28,983 nt of DNA from a virus. Of the stretch, positions 1 through 7,159 are shown piece after piece; within the stretch, counting starts at the first letter, position 1; every line of letters begins with the position of its first letter. The notes below the pieces were generated by a model. That model worked only from the letters and a program-made list of their open reading frames with translations, ran no database searches and was not told the origin of the DNA. Made by a program: the position numbers and the translations under genes. Location of the stretch: positions 1 through 28,983 of IMG/VR virus record IMGVR_UViG_3300020193_000953; one strand, given 5' to 3'.

Positions 1-400
1 TTAGATACTTCAAAGTATTGATTGACAATGTAAATTTACTAATTAAAAAATCAGTATCGGATACCTTAAAATTAAGGCTATACCATACCGCATTGTATGT
101 TAGCGTGTAATCAACCAAATCAACTAAAAAGGCTAATAATAAGCCAGTTGATAGCGACTTGTACCGCGTCTCAGACCTCCATAACAGAGCTAAGACAATC
201 AATCCCAAATGTTCCCCAAGGTAGTATATATACTCGACGATTGTACACTTTGAATTTGATAACGGGAAAAAATCGTGCGTTCTATTCACCACAATTTTTT
301 CCCCCTTATCTGTAGTCACTATATCGGTTTGGTTCCTGACAATCAAGAAAGCCGACGTTACGACGAAGTAGCACAATATGAGAGTGTACGCGTATCTCAT
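1..400 (-). CDS. Membrane protein of unknown function, cut by left edge
   Basis: Translating the minus strand from the ATG at 400 gives 133 codons with no stop, so the gene continues outside the window. Hydrophobic stretches lie near residues 4-21, 62-74 and 86-103, with a polar loop (about 22-58) between the first two, so it should be an inner-membrane protein with two or three spans. The ATG overlaps the stop of the upstream gene (ATGA, 397-400). It follows a strong AGGAGGT five bases upstream. A second in-frame ATG at 421 has its own AGGAGGT, so initiation could also occur there. Position after the tail-tip and esterase genes would fit a lysis (holin-type) role, but no holin signature is recognisable. 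Function unknown. Confidence 0.75.
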   Translation of the reverse strand, partial: MRYAYTLILCYFVVTSAFLIVRNQTDIVTTDKGEKIVVNRTHDFFPLSNSKCTIVEYIYYLGEHLGLIVLALLWRSETRYKSLSTGLLLAFLVDLVDYTLTYNAVWYSLNFKVSDTDFLISKFTLSINTLKYL

Positions 401-681
401 GGGCAACCTCCTGGGGGGCATCCACCTCCTGGGGGCTTACCCGTATTAATACTGACCTGAAAACCCTTCTGTAGCCATATCTCAATAGACTGCATCATCC
501 ATTCGTCTATAGTCGATACCTGGAGCATGATAGCCTTATCCGGCACAATCTGGATATACGGCCTGCTGCCATGGTCCCATGCCGCTTCAATGATGGGCAT
601 AGCCTTGTTTACATCGCTGGCTTTAACTTGGATGTAGGTGACCTCATAATGTTCTTCTTTGTGTTCCTCGTTTTTTCCCAT
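397..681 (-). CDS. Small hypothetical protein after the esterase gene
   Basis: Encodes about 94 residues from the ATG at 681, which lies 4 bases after the stop of the SGNH gene. An ATG at 708 in the same frame would overlap that gene by 23 bases and is less likely. The N-terminus is charged (MGKNEEHKEEH). The middle looks like a small alpha/beta fold with a region that could bind or pack (IIEAAWDHGSRPYIQIVPDKA). The C-terminus is a Pro/Gly/Cys repeat that arises from the duplicated ribosome-binding site of the next gene. No family is recognised. Its position suggests a small tail-tip accessory or lysis-linked protein, which is only inference. Confidence 0.65.
   Translation of the reverse strand: MGKNEEHKEEHYEVTYIQVKASDVNKAMPIIEAAWDHGSRPYIQIVPDKAIMLQVSTIDEWMMQSIEIWLQKGFQVSINTGKPPGGGCPPGGCP
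406..435 (-). repeat. Duplicated strong ribosome-binding site
   Basis: A 12-bp unit (ACCTCCTGGGGG on the plus strand) occurs at 406-417 and again at 424-435, an 18-bp period. On the minus strand each copy reads as AGGAGGT followed by an ATG: at 400 after 5 bases, and at 421 after 2 bases. Both ATGs are in the same frame. The repeat is also the last codons of the upstream gene, encoding a Pro-Gly-Cys-rich tail. Such strong Shine-Dalgarno matches are unusual beside the A-rich leaders elsewhere in this window. Confidence 0.65.
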
Positions 682-685
682 AAAA

Positions 686-2083
686 TTATATTGACGATAT
701 GATTGCATCCTTCAACCCTGTGTGGCCAACGTCGATTAAATGTATGTTGTCTGCGTGTTTCCACGTTGCCCAATTAGTGAACACGGGAGTATACCAGTCA
801 ACAAACAATACTCCTGTCTCTGAAGCTGATTCTTGCTTCATCGTGTTCCATGCCTGCAATCTCCCTGACGGAGTACCGTCGTTAACATAAGGGATACCGC
901 ACACGACGATTCTATTAGTAGCAACGCCAGCCGCTAGTAATTCATTAATCTCAGCTTTTAACTTTGTTTTGGCGTCGGCTATTGTTGCAGGTGTTCCTGT
1001 CGCCCCTGTGTCCCCTCTGGCATCGTTTAGACCGCTTGCCAAAAATATCCTTGTGTTTGGATTCTGATAATTATTTTTCAGAATTTGATACCTACGGTCA
1101 TACTCTCCGTATAGTTGCGAGGCTGAACTTCTTAGTAAAGCTCCACCAATGCCCATATTACGCTCTCTAAGAGAGAGTGCGGTTGCAGTGAGAAATGAAT
1201 ACCTCGTGTTATATGCACTGGAATTGCTGCCGTATGTGTATGAATCACCAATGAAAACAGCTTCACCAGATAAGCTATAACGACCTTTTGAAATCAGTAG
1301 TGTTTCTATTGCTGTAGTCATTACATCCATCTGCGTTCGTGTCATTGATGGTCCGATAAAGCCAAATGATACTCTTGCAGTTGCATTTATTAAAGAACCA
1401 AACGATCGAGCCTGAAATAGTGTTATTTCATCGGGAAGCGTTTGTGGAGGAGGTACAGAAGCATTAGGTGATGGTGGCAATAAATCCGCGTAATGGAATC
1501 TGAAGACACTTTCTGTTGATGACAAAGAAACTCCGATGAAACATGGAACAGACGGACCAGGGGCAGGTACTAATTTTTGCAATGTCCCACCTTTTAGTCC
1601 AATTGCCGTTTTTCCAACATAAATGGGCATGCCACCAGATGCAGGTCTGGAAGCTATCACATAATGGGCTGACGCATTGATTTGGTCAGCCGTCCAAACG
1701 CCGGCGCTAAAATTATTGTGTGCCATGCCGTTTGAATCAGGAACAATACCAGTACCTAACCATTTTGATCCGTTATTGTATATCCCAACTGAGTCAACAT
1801 AGTCACCTGAAATAAAAGGCCCATTATTACTGAGTGCTGTAAAAGATGGATTTATAGGTTTTAACTTCTGTAAACATCCAGCAAAACCACCAAGGAACGG
1901 ATAAAATTCAAATCCAGACCAAGTCCCATTTTGCTTCATCGTTGAGGCAAAAGTATTCAGCATAGATACTTCACTGTCTGAAAGTGTCCCACCTGAAGAT
2001 ACTACTAATTCTTTGTAGCTTGTCACATCAGGGTCTACTGTTTTTTGTGATCCCCACCAATCTATCACTTTAATAGCTTTCAT
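686..2083 (-). CDS. SGNH/GDSL-hydrolase tail protein (receptor-binding/depolymerase candidate)
   Basis: 465 residues. The C-terminal half is an SGNH/GDSL hydrolase: block I GDSYTYG with Ser281, a block II glycine stretch GIGGA at 311-315, block III SGLND with Asn353, and a block V D-x-x-H at 445-448 (DNIH). This family contains esterases and deacetylases. In phage tails it usually strips acyl groups from host surface polysaccharide. The N-terminal ~265 residues are rich in aromatic, Gly and Ser residues, with a Pro-rich linker at 203-217; they look like a beta-rich tail-fibre or lectin-like module. The gene starts 3 bases before the stop of the preceding tail gene and so is translationally coupled. 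It is probably the distal receptor-recognition protein. The hydrolase call is firm; the substrate is unknown. Confidence 0.82.
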   Translation of the reverse strand: MKAIKVIDWWGSQKTVDPDVTSYKELVVSSGGTLSDSEVSMLNTFASTMKQNGTWSGFEFYPFLGGFAGCLQKLKPINPSFTALSNNGPFISGDYVDSVGIYNNGSKWLGTGIVPDSNGMAHNNFSAGVWTADQINASAHYVIASRPASGGMPIYVGKTAIGLKGGTLQKLVPAPGPSVPCFIGVSLSSTESVFRFHYADLLPPSPNASVPPPQTLPDEITLFQARSFGSLINATARVSFGFIGPSMTRTQMDVMTTAIETLLISKGRYSLSGEAVFIGDSYTYGSNSSAYNTRYSFLTATALSLRERNMGIGGALLRSSASQLYGEYDRRYQILKNNYQNPNTRIFLASGLNDARGDTGATGTPATIADAKTKLKAEINELLAAGVATNRIVVCGIPYVNDGTPSGRLQAWNTMKQESASETGVLFVDWYTPVFTNWATWKHADNIHLIDVGHTGLKDAIISSI

Positions 2084-2805
2084 ATTGCATTAAATGTTGA
2101 ATTAGCATAGATAACTTTTGGAGTTCCTGAATTATTCCAGTTAGAAAAAAACAGCAGTAAGTACACATTTAATTTTGTAGGATCGTGTGACACACTACTT
2201 GCCATCGCCTCTGATGAAACACCCGTGAAAGTAACAGATGTTCCTTTATTAGCCCTGAAAAAAATACCTACACCATTTATACCAGATGTTGAACTCAAGT
2301 TAATAGTTACTGTTTGTCCGGTTATATCTTTAAAAATATCCTTATCCCTATCAAATATAAATGTGGTAGAATAAGACTCTGTTGTTAATGGTAATACCAA
2401 ATTGTTACTTATATCTACAGATATTGTAGATGTAGTAACGGAAAGTTCACTTAATGAGTCATCACCCTGCAAAGATGTATAGTTAAAAAAAGCGCTACCT
2501 GATAATATTGCTATGTTAGAATCAGACCTTCTCAATTCATAGTAATATTCACCTTCTGATAATGACGTATCACTTGATAAAAAAGTAACGTTTATTGTGT
2601 TACTGTCATAAACAGGAAAAGATATTCCATTGCTTAATGTTTTTGAAATTGATTTTACTCGATCACCTGCATTGCGTTTAACAACAAATTCAAAACTCCA
2701 TGCTGAAACGTCATTACTAAAATCAAAAGTAATTATTCTATTGCTGCCTATTTGAAACAATATGTCTAGTTTCGCTACACCAGTTCCTAAAACTCTCATT
2801 ACCAA
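2080..2805 (-). CDS. Baseplate/tail-tip protein, BppU-like N-terminus
   Basis: 241 residues, beta-rich. The first ~110 residues follow a pattern seen in N-terminal domains of upper baseplate (BppU-type) proteins: a short lead, then FEFVVKRNAG, a serine-rich strand region, and an EGEYYYELRRSD strand leading to a capping segment. The C-terminal part is another beta-rich segment with Ser/Thr-rich strands. A TAATG overlap with the upstream stop favours starting at 2799 (residue 3 of the longest frame) rather than 2805. It is followed by the SGNH tail protein, so it probably anchors that protein to the tail tip. The assignment rests on pattern only. Confidence 0.6.
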   Translation of the reverse strand: MVMRVLGTGVAKLDILFQIGSNRIITFDFSNDVSAWSFEFVVKRNAGDRVKSISKTLSNGISFPVYDSNTINVTFLSSDTSLSEGEYYYELRRSDSNIAILSGSAFFNYTSLQGDDSLSELSVTTSTISVDISNNLVLPLTTESYSTTFIFDRDKDIFKDITGQTVTINLSSTSGINGVGIFFRANKGTSVTFTGVSSEAMASSVSHDPTKLNVYLLLFFSNWNNSGTPKVIYANSTFNAI

Positions 2806-3080
2806 TTAATTATTACTGTACCTGTTCCTTTCATGCGTAACTCTTCCGCGCCATTATCTATACTTATTGCTACTTTATCACCTGACGTTGTGTAAGTATT
2901 GTAAGTATTATCTATGACTGGGTTATTACTATTAGAAGTTGTAATTTGAACACTTGTAGAGCTACCTATTACAATCATTACTAATTCAATATCCTGGGCC
3001 ACTCCATCAAGTATATACCCTACTTCACTTTCGCTTAACGTAATCGACTGCCCTTTTTTTACTTTTGTTGGATTATCCAT
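2799..3080 (-). CDS. Small beta-rich hypothetical tail protein
   Basis: 93 residues, Ser/Thr/Asn-rich with alternating hydrophobic residues, no signal peptide or membrane span. The C-terminus (MKGTGTVIINW) looks like a terminal beta strand. It overlaps the connector gene upstream by 8 bases and the BppU-like gene downstream by TAATG, so all three are coupled. Such small beta-rich proteins often decorate tails or baseplates, but no family is recognised here. Confidence 0.65.
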   Translation of the reverse strand: MDNPTKVKKGQSITLSESEVGYILDGVAQDIELVMIVIGSSTSVQITTSNSNNPVIDNTYNTYTTSGDKVAISIDNGAEELRMKGTGTVIINW

Positions 3081-3624
3081 TGTTTGTAGTCGTTTTATTT
3101 ATCTTAACAATATTATCTGAAGCACTGTCTTTAGATATGCAACTAAACCCGTACGAGAATGGCTGTTTTTTGTCACCAATCCATAACGGGAAGTTATCAG
3201 AATCTTCACCTCTTTTTTTATTGAGATATTTTATAACATCATTCCTGTAATTATTTGCCTCAATCTTTACATTTTTTTCAAGAGCATTTAAACGAATATC
3301 TGATATAATACTTGAGTTTTCATCATTAAATTCACGCTCCCCGGTGGGTGTTGATTGAGATTGTGAAAAACGTAAATAGTTGTAGTACGTGAACCATGCA
3401 AGATAGTCTTTCAGGTAATCTTCATACAAAGTCTCATTCGCCGGTGTGAATGAGTCGCTCGTTGGATCATATTGTGTCTCAATTTCTGTATAGAATAATT
3501 CACCCAGCAAAGCTTTCATATCTCTTTGCGCAATCTTTAAAGACATCTTGAACTTATTATCGTCAATGTTTGTTGACACTGAACAAGCTTCATTTAGGTA
3601 CGATAATGGGATTAGATATTTCAT
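3073..3624 (-). CDS. Head-tail connector candidate
   Basis: 183 residues, mostly alpha-helical and charged, directly after the portal gene with an ATGA overlap (3621-3624). The N-terminal pattern (MKYLIPLSYLNEACSVSTNI, then a helix KIAQRDMKALLGELFYTEIE) and a central YEDYLKDYLAWFTYYNYLRF helix match proteins encoded just after the portal in Bacteroidota phages, which I associate with gp6-like connectors (possibly the DUF6712 group). Helical structure and position support a head-completion role joining portal and tail. I see no catalytic motif. The family name is from memory and unverified. Confidence 0.55.
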   Translation of the reverse strand: MKYLIPLSYLNEACSVSTNIDDNKFKMSLKIAQRDMKALLGELFYTEIETQYDPTSDSFTPANETLYEDYLKDYLAWFTYYNYLRFSQSQSTPTGEREFNDENSSIISDIRLNALEKNVKIEANNYRNDVIKYLNKKRGEDSDNFPLWIGDKKQPFSYGFSCISKDSASDNIVKINKTTTNNG

Positions 3625-5195
3625 TCTTCTTCAGCAGTTACTAGCCAGATACTAACATCATTATCCGAAAAATTAAACCCAGATTTCAAAAGTTGTGCGG
3701 CTTGTTCGTAAGTTATTTCGCCCTTGTTAAATTTTCTTACAATTCGCTGTATATTCTGCATCTGCATACCCTTTAAATTTTTTAGAGCATCATTTACCTG
3801 CACATCCTGCGTAGTGCCAGGTAAAGCAGTATTCACAGGCTCAATATACGTTATCTCTACACCCGGGACGTTTTTAGATACAAATTTCCTTTTTTCATCC
3901 GGACTCAACACTTCCCAAAACTTATCTTCGACGGTTACCGAGTTATTAACCGGATTAAACGGTTTTATTTTCACTTTTTGAAAAACAGGAACCGCAAGAT
4001 TTGGTAACAGGATGTTATTGTAAAATTGTTCAAGCTTTTTTCTTTGCTTTTCAGTACGGCTGTGCATTAGTTCAGTAGCCTTTTTAAAGCTCTCACCATC
4101 CGACCCCAAACTATTAGCCTGCTGCGGAAGGTTGGCAAGGATCGCAGGAACTTTCGTAGCAATCGTTATCCCACGGATTGTATCAAGTAATGTACCTGAT
4201 AATACGTCGTAATTGGTGTTTGTTGGGAAAGCCTGAAGCGTAGGTAACTGATCTTTACTAGCCCCCCATATTGTAAACACACTGCCAGCTTTCGAATGCC
4301 CTGAAAAATTAGTAGACATCCTATTATTAAAGTCCTCTCCTACGGTGGTTCCGTCGTGTTCACTTGATTCTATACCATCTATAATCGTTTTTCTAACGTA
4401 TTCTGGTGAATCACATGCTGCGTCTGGATCACCGATAAGAGACAAAAGAACGCTTTGAAAAAATCCGTTGTCAAGGTTTGAAGCGTGAAAACTTTGAATT
4501 TTACCATCCACGTAAATCCATTTTTTCCCAGTCCAATACTTTGGTACTGAGTAGAATTTATACGGGCTTCTCAGATAATTAAAATAGTATATCTGACCTA
4601 AGTAATCGTTGCCTTTTTCACTGTACTCATTAAGTACCTTTTTTTTATCAAACTCTGTATAATTTTTGCTGTCGGCTGGGTTAAATAACTCCGTGCCAAA
4701 ATAAGGGTTCACCTTAAAACTTGTAATCAAGCTAGACTTACGATTTGTATTTCTGCAAAACCGCGCCGTTTCAATCGGCACATTGAATGCAGATACAATA
4801 CCTGCACTATTGTTATACTTAAAATTTACCGCAAAACTTTCAAGCTTTGAAAGTGATTCTGAAAATGTGGTATGTAAATCAAAAAGGGTAGTACCCTCCG
4901 TATCAATAACTATACTTTCTAATGCAGGATCAGTAAATCCAGATCCGGTAATAAAGTCTGACACAACGTCCAAACAACTTGTAGTCGTCGGGCTTTCTTC
5001 AATCGCATTTAAAATGAGCAATGGCAAGTCGTCATTATCACCCCACTTTATCGTTTGTGTGTCGCTCCGTGTCTGCGTATCCTTCTGCGGACTTCTTACC
5101 AATGCCTCCGGATTACTGGTTATGCGATGGGCACTGAATCCAGTACTATTTCTAAACTTCTTATCTCTTGGATTGAATTTTTTTTCCACCGGCAT
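3621..5195 (-). CDS. Phage portal protein
   Basis: 524 residues, near the usual portal size. It has the expected features: a loose charged N-terminus, an early segment on choosing polypeptide sites (SCLDVVSDFITGSGF), a domain near 310-400 with ITIATKVPAILANLP and a long helix (SFKKATELMHSRTEKQRKKLEQFYNNILLPNL) typical of the portal stem and wing. The C-terminus holds a helical region (NLKGMQMQNIQRIVRKFNKGEITYEQA). The portal forms the dodecameric DNA gate at one capsid vertex. Unusually, it lies about 20 kb from the terminase genes, after the glycosylation cassette, and has its own promoter (5200-5245). The ATG at 5195 sits 4 bases after a TAAATTTG box, so the message may be nearly leaderless. 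Confidence 0.78.
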   Translation of the reverse strand: MPVEKKFNPRDKKFRNSTGFSAHRITSNPEALVRSPQKDTQTRSDTQTIKWGDNDDLPLLILNAIEESPTTTSCLDVVSDFITGSGFTDPALESIVIDTEGTTLFDLHTTFSESLSKLESFAVNFKYNNSAGIVSAFNVPIETARFCRNTNRKSSLITSFKVNPYFGTELFNPADSKNYTEFDKKKVLNEYSEKGNDYLGQIYYFNYLRSPYKFYSVPKYWTGKKWIYVDGKIQSFHASNLDNGFFQSVLLSLIGDPDAACDSPEYVRKTIIDGIESSEHDGTTVGEDFNNRMSTNFSGHSKAGSVFTIWGASKDQLPTLQAFPTNTNYDVLSGTLLDTIRGITIATKVPAILANLPQQANSLGSDGESFKKATELMHSRTEKQRKKLEQFYNNILLPNLAVPVFQKVKIKPFNPVNNSVTVEDKFWEVLSPDEKRKFVSKNVPGVEITYIEPVNTALPGTTQDVQVNDALKNLKGMQMQNIQRIVRKFNKGEITYEQAAQLLKSGFNFSDNDVSIWLVTAEEE

Positions 5196-5199
5196 GATA

Positions 5200-5245
5200 C
5201 AAATTTAATGGATATTCATTTTTAAGTAGTGACAACAGTTGTCAC
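5200..5245 (-). promoter_or_regulatory. Late promoter for portal block: palindrome plus -7 box
   Basis: The perfect palindrome GTGACAACAGTTGTCAC fills 5229-5245, with a single-base centre. On the minus strand, 21 bases downstream, is TAAATTTG (5207-5200), an exact match to the Bacteroidota -7 consensus TAnnTTTG. The portal ATG follows after 4 bases. There is no TTTG at the -33 position; the palindrome occupies that place. The same arrangement with the same spacing occurs before the protease-capsid gene. The stop codon of the Cys-rich gene (5242-5244) lies inside the palindrome. Confidence 0.65.
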
Positions 5246-5499
5246 CATAACCCCAGATCACATGACTCTTCTTTTATTCTCGGCTTTGTAGAAATCGGAC
5301 ACCCACATTCTACGCAAACCCCGTACTTATTCGAACCACACGGACGGCATATTTTACGACGCTCCTTTGCGTAGTCCGGATCAAATTGGACAGCTAACCA
5401 ATACCAAGCAGTGATAATGTTTTTGATTTTTTTAATCGATCGCTGAAATCGGCTCTTTTTCGATCCTCCGTGTGTAGGTAATGTTCCCCTAGGTTCCAT
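5242..5499 (-). CDS. Cys-rich small protein, probable zinc ribbon
   Basis: 85 residues. The C-terminal third carries six cysteines: C51-x2-C54, C62-x2-C65-x-C67 and C80, ending in DLGLW. Small proteins of this pattern (CxxC...CxxCGC...C..W, possibly the DUF6171 group) are frequent next to glycosyltransferases in phage genomes; zinc binding is likely but the role is unknown. The N-terminal 30 residues are strongly basic. The ATG at 5499 makes the gene overlap the end of the glycosyltransferase gene by 106 bases, which is long for this phage. Either the overlap is genuine or translation starts further in at a non-ATG codon. The stop lies within the portal promoter palindrome. Confidence 0.6.
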   Translation of the reverse strand: MEPRGTLPTHGGSKKSRFQRSIKKIKNIITAWYWLAVQFDPDYAKERRKICRPCGSNKYGVCVECGCPISTKPRIKEESCDLGLW

Positions 5500-6119
5500 C
5501 TTCTATTCAAATCTGATAATCTTTTAACATACTTTTCATGCCTGCGTAATAGACGATCTATACCACCAATGGCCCTATAATGTAGAAGAGCGTAGGTTTC
5601 TTCAGAAAATTGGATATTGCCTACCGGCCTGGCTTCATGGCATCCATAGATATAGGCAATCTCTTTTACCGCCTCTGGCTTGAAGCATACCAACTTAGAA
5701 TACGAATCATCTTTAAATCCGGTTACGATTTCAAGAAAGGAATCAACGGGCATATCATTAGAGTACATGTTGTATCCCTGAGTACGCAACATAGTCGCCC
5801 CTTTTAAAGCCTCCTGTTTAAATAGAAAAGATATGTCCTCATGGAACAGTATTTCATCACAATCACACACGATAACCCAATCCGCATCTGAATTTTTCCA
5901 ACAGTTATTTTTTACCTTAATGTACTCCCCATCACAAAGCATCCCTGGTATACCAAACTTTACAACCTCACACCCCATTGATTTGGCGATTAGGTCGCTT
6001 CCGTCATCGCTGTAATTGTCGTATATGACAATCCGATCACAAAATTTTTTATAATGTGAAACCGTTAGAGCGATAATATCCGCTTCATTCCAGTTGATAA
6101 TATGAGCTTCTATCTTCAT
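5394..6119 (-). CDS. Glycosyltransferase, GT2-like (GT-A fold)
   Basis: 241 residues. The N-terminus (IINWNEADIIALTVSHY, then VIYDNYSDDGS) is the nucleotide-sugar binding start of GT2-like enzymes that act on glycans. The metal-binding DxD is D86-C-D88 in WVIVCDCDE. The middle has YNMYSNDMP and a conserved HEARPVG that fits the acceptor side. No membrane segment, so the enzyme is cytoplasmic. It overlaps the methyltransferase upstream by 4 bases and ends over the Cys-rich gene. It would add a sugar to a glycan, protein or modified base; donor and acceptor cannot be told from the sequence. Confidence 0.75.
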   Translation of the reverse strand: MKIEAHIINWNEADIIALTVSHYKKFCDRIVIYDNYSDDGSDLIAKSMGCEVVKFGIPGMLCDGEYIKVKNNCWKNSDADWVIVCDCDEILFHEDISFLFKQEALKGATMLRTQGYNMYSNDMPVDSFLEIVTGFKDDSYSKLVCFKPEAVKEIAYIYGCHEARPVGNIQFSEETYALLHYRAIGGIDRLLRRHEKYVKRLSDLNRRWNLGEHYLHTEDRKRADFSDRLKKSKTLSLLGIG

Positions 6120-6646
6120 ACTTTTATAAAGTAAAACCCTGCATCGTCATTCTTATGCTCTGATATAACATTGATTGTATACTTGCCTTTGCAAAACTCT
6201 ATGACAGCCTGATTAACTCCGTACGCATTGTTTAAGAAGTCGTGCCCTGCCACAATACCGCCTTTTTTTACTTTAGGTGTCCACGCCTCCAGATCTTTCT
6301 TGACGCATTCGTAACTATGACAAGCATCTATATACACCATGTCTAAAGTACCGTCTGTAACTTCTTTTGCCATATCCCAGCTAATACCGCGAAGTACAAT
6401 AACGTTGTCTTTGTATTCCGAAACTCTGTGCATAGCTTCATCAAAATTCTTGTCGTGCCACGACTGATCAAAAGCTCCGTCGCCTCTTTGTGTAGGGATT
6501 GTTTCCCAATTATCAACCATATATAGAATACCCGATGGCCACCTCAATATGTCAAGGCTGAACAATCCCTCAGCACACCCAATTTCAGCAACGATAGGGT
6601 TTGCTGGCAATAGCTTGTATAATTGTGATCTGTATCTTATTTCCAT
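6116..6646 (-). CDS. Class I SAM-dependent methyltransferase
   Basis: From the ATG at 6646 the protein has 176 residues. A longer frame from 6730 would overlap the HNH gene by 62 bases with an unlikely N-terminal extension. Motif I is VAEIGCAEG (residues 19-27), followed by the acidic ribose-binding strand YMVDNWE. The TLDMVYIDACHSYECV segment and VKKGGIVAGHDF are typical of the Methyltransf_24 / sugar O-methyltransferase group. It is probably an O-methyltransferase acting on a glycan or small substrate. It overlaps the following glycosyltransferase by ATGA and comes 22 bases after the HNH gene. Confidence 0.75.
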   Translation of the reverse strand: MEIRYRSQLYKLLPANPIVAEIGCAEGLFSLDILRWPSGILYMVDNWETIPTQRGDGAFDQSWHDKNFDEAMHRVSEYKDNVIVLRGISWDMAKEVTDGTLDMVYIDACHSYECVKKDLEAWTPKVKKGGIVAGHDFLNNAYGVNQAVIEFCKGKYTINVISEHKNDDAGFYFIKV

Positions 6647-6668
6647 AATGAGAATAATCTTTTTTGTT

Positions 6669-7157
6669 TCATATATGTTTCCAGCTTTTTCTATTAAGGA
6701 TTGCAGAAATATTTGATTGAGTGACTCCATACATAGAAGCTATTTGACTCTCTGTTTTATCAGGAAACAACGCACGAATATTAATTACATCTGATTCCAC
6801 CAATTTTGAATGGATACATTTTGATCCAGAAACAGACCCTCCACGTGAACGCTTTTTATTATGCCTATCAGCAATATTATCCGCCTGAGTTCCTAAAAAT
6901 AAGTGATCAGGGTTAACGCATGCTGGATTATCACAGGTGTGTAATACTGAAAGTTCATCAATATTATAATGCTCTTTAAAAATCCAATAGGATACCCTAT
7001 GGGCTGTAACTACCTTATTACTTATTAATGACGCCTTCTGAATCCCATATCCATCAGCGTTAATAGATGCGCCCCAAATCCAACATCCGGTATTTGGTTC
7101 TGGATATGATTTTCTAATAATTTTTTCTTTTAAATCTTGCTCAGTTAGTTTTTTCAT
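6669..7157 (-). CDS. HNH endonuclease, free-standing homing type
   Basis: 162 residues. The N-terminal CWIWGASINADGYG and AHRVSYWIF segments lead to the HNH core: VLHTCDNPACVNPDHLFLG (H73, C75, C80, N82, H85), the HNH_3-type fold found in phage homing endonucleases. The C-terminus carries a helix-turn-helix (SQIASMYGVTQSNISAIL) that would read DNA sequence. It interrupts the glycosylation cassette between a GT25 and a methyltransferase gene, with only a 2-base gap to the upstream gene stop. That fits insertion of a selfish element. No intron or inteln boundary is seen, so it appears free-standing. It would nick or cut DNA at a specific site in related phages lacking it. Confidence 0.85.
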   Translation of the reverse strand: MKKLTEQDLKEKIIRKSYPEPNTGCWIWGASINADGYGIQKASLISNKVVTAHRVSYWIFKEHYNIDELSVLHTCDNPACVNPDHLFLGTQADNIADRHNKKRSRGGSVSGSKCIHSKLVESDVINIRALFPDKTESQIASMYGVTQSNISAILNRKSWKHI

Positions 7158-7159
7158 TT

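Noticed and set aside
97-460. Plus-strand ORFs at the left end
   Set aside because: They lie opposite the membrane protein and Pro/Gly tail, with no promoter or leader; the minus-strand reading is continuous and membrane-like.
4783-5208. 141-residue plus-strand ORF opposite the portal
   Set aside because: Antisense shadow of the portal gene; low-complexity Ser/Val/Leu composition and no leader.
6647-6730. Extended start of the methyltransferase at 6730
   Set aside because: Would overlap the HNH gene by 62 bases with a non-conserved-looking N-terminus; the ATG at 6646 gives a normal methyltransferase start.
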